A stretch of DNA of 64,000 nt from Scatosoma sp045594025 (lineage in GTDB: Bacteria; Bacillota; Clostridia; Christensenellales; Borkfalkiaceae), in assembly GCA_045594025.1 (NCBI GenBank), contig JAZNXS010000020.1, forward strand, positions 19,252-83,251, read 5' to 3'. Each line of letters begins with the position of its first letter. The stretch's first letter is position 1. Shown piece by piece: positions 25,063 to 33,000 of the stretch. A model generated the notes under the pieces. That model saw only the letters and a list, made by a program, of their open reading frames with translations. It was not told the origin of the DNA and ran no database searches. The position numbers and the translations under genes were made by a program.

Positions 25063-26117
25063 TGGCTATTAAAAACGCATTGAAAACCTTTTTCGTAGAT
25101 TGGATTTGGAAAACCTTCTGCGTGAAATGGGTTTGGCAAACGTTTTGCGTGGCTTGGGTATATCAGGGTTTCATTATCAATCAGGCTGTAAGAAAGTTTG
25201 ATAAATGGAAGGCTTGGATTTACTTGGCTCCCGCTGTTGTATTGCTTGCCATCTTTACCGTTTATCCCATCTTTAATACTGTTTTCTTTGCTTTTTCAAA
25301 TAATTACGACAGTATTGACAAAAACTACGTATGGGAATTTGGTATCCAAAACTTTATCAACATTATTGACTCTGGGGAAACTTTCCCGACGGCATTGAAA
25401 AATACGTTATTATTGACGGTTATCACCGTTCCTCTTTCAACGATTCTTGCATTATTGATCGCGGTATGCTTGAATGCAATCAAGCCTTTGAGAAAATTGC
25501 TTCAAACCATCTTCTTCCTGCCCTACGTTACCAACTCGATTGCAATCGGTATGGTATTCGGCGCACTCTTTAACCTTAGAGGTCAACCCGATCTTGGTAC
25601 GGAATACGTAGAAGCATTCGGTTTCATCAATACATTAATTATGAAACTGGGCGGCGAACCCATAAACTGGTTGGACGGCACAGGTACTAGCGGTTATATC
25701 GCAAAAATGACCGTTATGGTTGTCTACATCACGTGGAACGCATTGCCTTTCAAAATCTTAATTTTGCTCGGCGGTTTGCAAAGTGTAAACAAACAATATT
25801 ACGAAGCGGCAAAAATCGACAGCACCCCGAAGTGGAGAGTATTCACGAGAATTACCGTTCCCATGCTTTCCCCGATGATTGCATACGTTGTTATTACGGG
25901 CTTTATCGGCGGTTTCAAAGAATATACCAGTATCATCGGTGTATTTGGCGACCCGATCCCCACGGACATGTATACCATGGTTGCCTTCATTTATGATAAC
26001 ATCAAGGGTAACACGCAATACGGTTCTGCCAGTGCGGCGGCAATTATCCTCTTCGTTATCATCTTCATTATTACGATGATTAACTTGCAAGTCAGCAAGA
26101 AGAAAACGCATTATTAA
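25062..26117 (+). CDS. Sugar ABC transporter permease (MalF/UgpA type) with repeated N-terminus
   Basis: 351 residues. After an atypical N-terminus the protein shows six helices (starting WKAWIYLAPAVVLLAIFTVYP) and the EAA loop YEAAKIDSTPKWRVFTRITVP that contacts the ATPase. Residues 9-35 consist of three tandem 9-residue units, TFFVDWIWK, TFCVKWVWQ and TFCVAWVYQ, rich in Trp, Phe and Cys, which most MalF homologues lack. Overlaps the ATPase gene by one base and precedes the second permease by 11 bp. Substrate unknown. Confidence 0.92.
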   Translation: MAIKNALKTFFVDWIWKTFCVKWVWQTFCVAWVYQGFIINQAVRKFDKWKAWIYLAPAVVLLAIFTVYPIFNTVFFAFSNNYDSIDKNYVWEFGIQNFINIIDSGETFPTALKNTLLLTVITVPLSTILALLIAVCLNAIKPLRKLLQTIFFLPYVTNSIAIGMVFGALFNLRGQPDLGTEYVEAFGFINTLIMKLGGEPINWLDGTGTSGYIAKMTVMVVYITWNALPFKILILLGGLQSVNKQYYEAAKIDSTPKWRVFTRITVPMLSPMIAYVVITGFIGGFKEYTSIIGVFGDPIPTDMYTMVAFIYDNIKGNTQYGSASAAAIILFVIIFIITMINLQVSKKKTHY

Positions 26118-26128
26118 GGAGGTAAGTT

Positions 26129-27124
26129 ATGAGTGAATTAAATGTAAACGAAAACGTAACCACTTCTGAAACCTCCTCGCTTATTAAAGGCGTAATGCAC
26201 GAACAGAATATCAATCAAGTAACCAAAAAACAACTTATTGGTAAGATTTTTGCGCAGATTGGCCTGTACCTTTTCTTAGGGATTATGGCGTTTATCGTTA
26301 TCTTCCCCTTCCTTTGGATGATTTCCGCATCCTTAAAATCACATACTGAGTATTATACGAAAGAGTTGGAAATGGTGCTCTTCCCCGAAGGAAAAAGAGA
26401 TTTCCTCAACTACGCGGAAGTATTCACCACCAAGCAATTACACAAGTATTTAATCAATACTTTGATTGTCGGCTTGGCTTCTACCATCTTCTCCTTGGTG
26501 ATCACCATTCTTTCGGCGTTTGCTTTGGCAAGATTGGAATTTAAGGGTAAAAATGCATTCTTCGCTTTCCTTTTGGCGACGATGATGATCCCTGGCGAAT
26601 TATTCACCATTACAAATTATGCAACTTATGTTGATTTCAAGTGGCATATACAAGGCAGCACGGGTGCGCCGTTTAACTTCCCTCATGCGGCAAATGCGTT
26701 TATGACCTTGACCATCCCTTTCCTTGTCAGCGTGTTCTATATCTACCTTTTGAGACAGAACTTCATGCAGATCCCTAACGAACTGTATTTGGCGGCAAAG
26801 ATTGACGGCACGACGGATTTTAAATACCTCATCAAGGTTATGATCCCCCTTGCTATGCCCACCCTTATCTCTATTACCATTTTGAAGATGATGGGCGCTT
26901 GGAACACGTATATGTGGCCTAAGTTGACGATTAACAACGACAATTATAACTTGATTACCGTTATGTTGCGTGAAATCATCGATACCGGCGCAGATGCGCA
27001 AGAACCCGATATCCCTATCCAAATGGCGGCGGTTACCGTGGTTTCTATTCCTTTGTTCATGGTATTCATTTTCCTCAGAAAATATATCATGCATGGCGTA
27101 TCCAGAAGCGGCATTAAGGGTTAA
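26129..27124 (+). CDS. Sugar ABC transporter permease (MalG/UgpE type)
   Basis: 331 residues with a hydrophilic N-terminal stretch of about 45 residues and six helices. The EAA loop is YLAAKIDGTTDFKYLIKVMIP. The C-terminal GVSRSGIKG ending is usual for the family. Strong site AAGGAGGTAAGTT before the ATG. Forms the heterodimeric channel with the upstream permease. Confidence 0.93.
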   Translation: MSELNVNENVTTSETSSLIKGVMHEQNINQVTKKQLIGKIFAQIGLYLFLGIMAFIVIFPFLWMISASLKSHTEYYTKELEMVLFPEGKRDFLNYAEVFTTKQLHKYLINTLIVGLASTIFSLVITILSAFALARLEFKGKNAFFAFLLATMMIPGELFTITNYATYVDFKWHIQGSTGAPFNFPHAANAFMTLTIPFLVSVFYIYLLRQNFMQIPNELYLAAKIDGTTDFKYLIKVMIPLAMPTLISITILKMMGAWNTYMWPKLTINNDNYNLITVMLREIIDTGADAQEPDIPIQMAAVTVVSIPLFMVFIFLRKYIMHGVSRSGIKG

Positions 27125-27184
27125 GTCCCCCTCATCAATTATTAAAAGCAAAAATATTTATATAATATAAAGGAAGTATTTGTT

Positions 27185-28675
27185 ATGAAAAAAATCACCA
27201 AATTACTCTTCTCTGTTACCTCCTCTTTGTTGATCGCAGGTAGCACGCTTACGGCGACGTCCTGTGGCGGCGAAACCGTCAGCGGTCTTCGTGACGGCAT
27301 GGCTAGCCCAGTGGTATACAACGGCGAAAAGGTTACCATCAGTTTCTATCACTGTATGGGTAGCGCGTTGAGAGACATTCTTACCACCGGTATTGCGGAT
27401 TTCAATAAGATCTATCCCAACATTAAGGTAGAACAGAAATCCTTCGGCGATTATGACGGCGTTCTCGACCAAATCACCACCGAACTTTCTACGGGTCTTG
27501 CTCCTTCCTTGGCGTATTGCTATCCCGACCACGTTGCTATGTATAACAAAGCAGAAGCTACCCTTCCCCTTGACGGTTGGATTGCGAACACAGACAAAGT
27601 AGCTGATACGGGTGAAACGTTTGGTCTTACGAATCCTGGGGATTACGTTCCTTTCTACTACGAAGAAGGTCAAATTTACGACGACGCAAAGACGATGTAT
27701 ACTTTGCCTATGTTGAAATCGACCGAATTGTTGTATTACAACGTAGAATACTTCACCGAAAACGAGCTTGACGTTCCTACCACTTGGGCAGAAATGGAAG
27801 CTACTTGCAAGAAGATTCTTCAAATTGAAAGCGCAAAAGAAGGCGGTTTGGAGGCTAATCCTTGTATTCCTCTCGGTTATGACTCTGGTGCAAACTGGTT
27901 CATCACGATGACCGAACAGTATAAGTCCGGTTACACCACGTCGGAAAAGGGCAACTATTTCGTATTCAACAACGAAAAGAACCGTGAATTTGTAGAATAT
28001 TTCAGAAACTGGTATAAGGCTGGTTACGTAACGACGGAAGAAATCTTCAAGAGCTACACCTCCGACCTCTTTACCCAAGTAGATCCTACGAAGGTTAAGT
28101 GCTATATGTGTATCGGTTCGTCTGCAGGCGCAACCTATCAGTGCCCCGATCCTTTGCAGGATAAGAGCTATCCTTTCACCGTAGGTATCGCTCCCATTCC
28201 TCAGGCAGACAAAGAAAACGTGAAGATGATTTCTCAAGGTCCTTCCATCTGCTTGTTCAATAAGCAAAATGACCAGGAAATTGCAGCAGCTTGGTTGTTC
28301 GCTAAGTTCCTTACGACGAATCACGAATTCCAGGCAAGATGTTCCATGAACAACGGTTATACGCCCGTTATTCAGTCCATCAAGACCAACGAAACGTATG
28401 CAAAATTCCTTGCTAAGGCAGACGGCAATAAGAACTTGCAGGCTACCAGCGTTTTGAAGACGATGGAATTGTCTACGATGAAGAATACCGACGGTAGTTC
28501 TTACCTTTTCGTATCCCCTGCATTTGCAGGTTCGTCTGCTGCTCGTAAGGATATGGCTGTCTTGATGAAAGACTGCTTCCGTAACGAACCCGAAGGCGGT
28601 AAGACCGTAGCTCAGCTTATCGAAGACATCTTTACTAAGTCGCAAACGACCTTGCAGAAGAAGTACGATAGATAA
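27185..28675 (+). CDS. Sugar ABC transporter substrate-binding lipoprotein
   Basis: 496 residues. Lipoprotein signal with Cys27 (TATSC), then a family 1 (MalE/UgpB-like) solute-binding fold: VTISFYHCMGSALRDIL, FNKIYPNIKVEQKSFGDYDG, LAPSLAYCYPDHVAMY and, later, PLDGWIANTDK. At about 470 mature residues it is larger than MalE. It sits on the outer face of the membrane and delivers substrate to the permeases. The ligand cannot be read; the oligosaccharide-type size and the following nuclease and surface lipoproteins leave sugars, phosphosugars or nucleosides open. AAGGAAGTATTTGTT precedes the start. Confidence 0.9.
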   Translation: MKKITKLLFSVTSSLLIAGSTLTATSCGGETVSGLRDGMASPVVYNGEKVTISFYHCMGSALRDILTTGIADFNKIYPNIKVEQKSFGDYDGVLDQITTELSTGLAPSLAYCYPDHVAMYNKAEATLPLDGWIANTDKVADTGETFGLTNPGDYVPFYYEEGQIYDDAKTMYTLPMLKSTELLYYNVEYFTENELDVPTTWAEMEATCKKILQIESAKEGGLEANPCIPLGYDSGANWFITMTEQYKSGYTTSEKGNYFVFNNEKNREFVEYFRNWYKAGYVTTEEIFKSYTSDLFTQVDPTKVKCYMCIGSSAGATYQCPDPLQDKSYPFTVGIAPIPQADKENVKMISQGPSICLFNKQNDQEIAAAWLFAKFLTTNHEFQARCSMNNGYTPVIQSIKTNETYAKFLAKADGNKNLQATSVLKTMELSTMKNTDGSSYLFVSPAFAGSSAARKDMAVLMKDCFRNEPEGGKTVAQLIEDIFTKSQTTLQKKYDR

Positions 28676-28693
28676 TTTTAACAGGTATAACCT

Positions 28694-30031
28694 ATGAAAA
28701 AGAAATTTTTAGCATTTTTATTGCTGATTTGTTCCGTATTCTGTTTGGTTTCCTGCGATTTCTTTGGTTCGAAACCCGAAAAAATCGACTACGCTTCGCA
28801 GGTTTCCCTGGATACGCACAGTTCCAGCTTGAAGGAGGAAGTCACCCTCGTGAATCACGTTGACGGTGACACCTCCCACTTCAAGGTTCCTGCAAGTATG
28901 GCAAATCTCGTAAAAACCAACCTTTTGAAGGCGAGATATGCGGCAGTAAATACCCCCGAATCCACGGGTAAAATTGAAGAATGGGGCAAAAAAGCATCCA
29001 ACTACACGAAAAACGCTTTAACCACCGCCTCCTCTATCGTCATCGAATCGGACGGCGCGGAATGGGAAGTTGACTCCACGGGCGAACGTTTCCTCGTTTG
29101 GGTTTGGTATAAACCCGAAGGCGGCACGGAATACAAAAACCTGAACCTTGAACTTTTGCAAGAAGGCTTGGCTTGGGGTTCTAAAGCAAATTCCTCTCGT
29201 TATGGCGAACTTGCCGTTAAAGCAATCAGCCAAGCGAGCGAATTAGGTTTACACGTACATGGCCCTACTGGACAAGACCCTGATTTCTACTATGGCGCAG
29301 CAAAAGAAGTGAACTTGAAGGAACTTCGCCTGAACATTAAAGATTACACGGGCATGCGCGTTTCCTTTGAAGGCTTAGTTACGCAGTATAGCAGCAACGG
29401 CGTTTACGTAGAAGAATACGACACCGAAACGGATATGTATTACGGTATCTACGTGTATTACGGCTTCGACCTTGGTTCTGACGGCGAAGACGCTTTAAGC
29501 GAAGGTAACCATGTACGCGTTGTTGGTGAAGTTAGCTACTATGAAACGGGTAACTCCTATCAGGTATGCGACCTTGAATATGATATCTTCGAACCCGATA
29601 ATCCCGAAAACTTGCAGCTCATCAGCGAAGGCAATCCCGTTGCCAACACAGTAACGACGGCAGAGAAATTCCTCAGCAAGATTAGCGTTACGGTGCTTGA
29701 CGAAGAAGGTGAAGAAGTATCTGAAGAACGCAAGTATGCAGACGTTGCTATCAATACCTCCATTTCCATGAAGAATTTGAAGGTAGAAAAGGCGTACACC
29801 ACGGATAACGACGGTAACAACGACGGTGCAATGACGTTGACCTGTACGGTAGACGGCAAAACCGTTACTGTTCGTACGATGAAACTTTATCACGGCGATA
29901 AGCCTGCTAACGGACTGGTTACGCAGGATGAACTTGTTGGCAAAACGATTGACGTTGTAGGTATTATCGATTCCTATAACGGCGAGTATCAAATTAAGGT
30001 GTTCGCATTCAGCGATATCACTATCCACTAA
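28694..30031 (+). CDS. Lipoprotein with thermonuclease (SNase) domain and two OB-fold-like domains
   Basis: 445 residues. Lipobox LVSC with Cys21. Residues 45-185 match staphylococcal-nuclease homologues: VDGDTSHF (metal Asp), LKARYAAVNTPES (Arg35 and Glu43 equivalents; the Asp40 position is Asn), EWGKKASNYTKNAL, DSTGERFLVWVW (Arg87 region) and LNLELLQEGLAWG. Two beta-rich domains follow (about 195-300 and 315-445), each with OB-fold style GxVxxY patterns, as in YhcR-type nucleases. Predicted role: Ca2+-dependent cleavage of extracellular DNA or RNA at the cell surface. It directly follows the ABC operon (18 bp) and precedes the giant lipoprotein (29 bp). Confidence 0.85.
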   Translation: MKKKFLAFLLLICSVFCLVSCDFFGSKPEKIDYASQVSLDTHSSSLKEEVTLVNHVDGDTSHFKVPASMANLVKTNLLKARYAAVNTPESTGKIEEWGKKASNYTKNALTTASSIVIESDGAEWEVDSTGERFLVWVWYKPEGGTEYKNLNLELLQEGLAWGSKANSSRYGELAVKAISQASELGLHVHGPTGQDPDFYYGAAKEVNLKELRLNIKDYTGMRVSFEGLVTQYSSNGVYVEEYDTETDMYYGIYVYYGFDLGSDGEDALSEGNHVRVVGEVSYYETGNSYQVCDLEYDIFEPDNPENLQLISEGNPVANTVTTAEKFLSKISVTVLDEEGEEVSEERKYADVAINTSISMKNLKVEKAYTTDNDGNNDGAMTLTCTVDGKTVTVRTMKLYHGDKPANGLVTQDELVGKTIDVVGIIDSYNGEYQIKVFAFSDITIH

Positions 30032-30060
30032 AAAATAATTATATAAAAGGAGATATATTT

Positions 30061-33000
30061 ATGAAGAAACTTTTAGCTTGCCTACTCATTGCTTGCACTA
30101 GTTTAGCCACGCTTTCCAGCTGTTCGATGGACTCCGTAACGGGCGCTTTCGACACTGTCAAAGACAAGGTCACTTCCGTAGTTGACACTGTCAAAGACAA
30201 AGTTGATGAATTGCTTGGCAAAAAGGAAGAGTATAACGTAGAAAAAGCAGTTGACCTTGTCGACAGCATGTACATCGACAAAGTTGGCGCAGGCCGCGTA
30301 GACTACGAGGTATCCAACAGTGTAATGATCGGTTCCACCAAGTACACGGTTGTATGGTCCGTAGACGTTGCTGAAGACGTTGTTAAGCTTGTTGTAGGCG
30401 AAGAATCCACCAAAGTTGTGGTTTCTAAGGTACTCACAGAAGACACCGATTATAAGCTGACCGCAACGGTTACGGCGCCCGATGGCACCACCGGTTCGGT
30501 TTACTTTAACGGTACCGTACTTGCAATGCCCTCTATCATTCCCGAACTTATTTCGGCGAAACCCGTTGAAGGCACCGCATACAAACTGTACGTATGGCAG
30601 GACGCTAAGAAAGTTGACTGCTACTTTAACGGCGTTCAGTCTGGTTTCTACTTCTCTACGGATGCAGACATCAACGAAAGCGTTAACGTATACGTTAAAT
30701 ACGTAGAAGGTAGCGATACAAAGTTCAACATCTATTTTGAAATCGACGGCAAAACGCAGTATATTGGCGTTAAAGAAGCTTGGCATCAAAAGAATAGCCA
30801 TTGGACGTACAACGTTGCTTTAGACGACGAACCTGTTAGCCAGTTCGAATACAGCGAAGAATATAAGACGATTGTCACGACTGTTCCCGCACGTAGCGAA
30901 GAAAACAAAGAAAATCCTGACGCAACGGAACAAAATTCCACGGAAACCCTTCACCTTGGTGCAAACGGTACATATACCACCATCAGCGCATACAACGTAG
31001 AAGAATTCGGTACGAAGGACGACGTATACGTAGGCGGCTTGGCAGAAATGATCGACACCAAGTCTAAGACGGCAGAAGAAAAAATCGCATTTGAAAAAAA
31101 TGCATTGAAAGTTTCCGAAGCTTACGTTGGTGATGCATCTGTAACCCTTCCTCTTATGGGTACGAGATTTGCTAACGTTGCTATCGCTTGGACGGAAAAC
31201 AGTGATAACGTTTCCATCGACGCTGAAGGCGTTATGACGGTTACGGCTCCCGCAGCAGCAACCACCTTCACGCTTACGGCTACGTTCACCTGCGAAGGTA
31301 AGACGGATACGCTTGAAATCACGGTTTCCTTGAAACCCGCTCCCCTCACCGTAACGGCTCCTGTAGAAGGCGTTGCTTACACGATGATGATGGAACAGGT
31401 AACGTTGAACAAAACGCTCTACATCACGAATACTGCAAAAGCAACTGCAAGATATTTGAATACGAGCGAATATGCTGTAGACGCATGCGACGTTTATGCT
31501 GAAAAAACAGGCGAAGCATACAAGTTCTATACGGAAAAGGATAACACAAAGCTTTACCTTAAGGTATACTTAAATAGCGAGGGTAAGACGTGCATTACGT
31601 TTGCTGCAGACGGCACCAACACGTTCTCTTATGACGCACCTTTGAACTGCTGGTATACCACGGTTGAAGATACGACGTATGCAATCGGTACGTATAGCAA
31701 CTTCAATACGGTTAGCGCTTCCAAGAAGAGCTACTACACGGAAGCAAACACTGGTGTAGAACAATTCCCCGTTCAGTTCATGACGAAGGAAAAGGCACTT
31801 GAAACTTCTCCCACGAAGCCCGAAGGTCCCGCACTTCCTGAAGCAAACTCCTTACTTACCATTGAAAAAGCACTTGAAATCGGTGCTGCAATGGCTCACA
31901 ACACCTATACCGAAAACAAGTACTATGTAGTAGGTACCATTACCGAAGTTAAGACTTCTGCAAATAATGATGGCGTTTGCTATGGCAACATGACCATTAA
32001 AGATGAAGCTGGTAAGTCCATCTATGTTTACGGTACGTATGACGCAACGGGCGAAAATATGTACGGCGCTATGGCTAACGCTCCCGTTGTTGGCGATACC
32101 GTTAAATTGTACGGTATTATTGGTCAATTCAGCGGCACGCCTCAGTTGAAGAACGCTTGGATCGTAGAAGTTACCCCCGGTACCGGTGAAATTGATCCCG
32201 ACGAAGTTGTAAAAGCAACCGGCGATTCCTTTACTATTGAATCTTACGCAACGGCTAACAACTGGACAAATGGCACCCTTTATGAAACCGTTGAACACGA
32301 ATTCTACACGGTCAGCACTTCGGGTACTCCCGCTGGCGATTATGGTCTCAACACCGGTAAATATTACGCCGACGGCCAAACCTGGAGAATTTACCAAAGT
32401 GAAAACGGTACCGTTACCTTTACAGCGGTAGAAGGCAAAACCATCGAAACTATTAAAGTTACCTATGTAATTAAAAACACGGGTATCCTTACGTTCAACG
32501 ATGCAAACGTTGAATCCGGCGAAGTTGTAACCGTAAACGCAACGACCGCTACTTTTGGCGTTGGCCAAACCGGTACTGTTACGAATGGCCAGGTACGAAT
32601 CACGGCAATCGAAGTTATTTTAGCTGAAGAAGAACCTGAAGAATATCTGTTAACTATTAAAAACCTTAATCCCCTTGGTTCTTTCTGGGATCCGTCGAAT
32701 CTTCGTGATTACGAAACACCGCTTACCGAAGGTTCTGCAATCAACGTAAATCGTCCTACGATTGAAGGCGCTACGTTCAAGGGTTATTTCACCTATGAAC
32801 TTGACGAGAACTATGAACGTATCCCCGAATCGAGAACAGAATTTACTCTCCCTGCAACGATTACCGAAAACATAATGGTATGGGCTGAATGGGATGTAAC
32901 CCCTTACACGATTACCTTTAAGATGAGCGATGGCACAGTTATTTTAACAACCAAATTTGGTGTTATCCAAGATACATCTGCCGATATCAAGAACGCTGCA

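Noticed and set aside
27203..28645. 480-codon open frame antisense to the solute-binding protein
   Set aside because: No ribosome site, Cys/Arg-rich nonsense composition and a strong conserved gene on the other strand; a codon-bias shadow.
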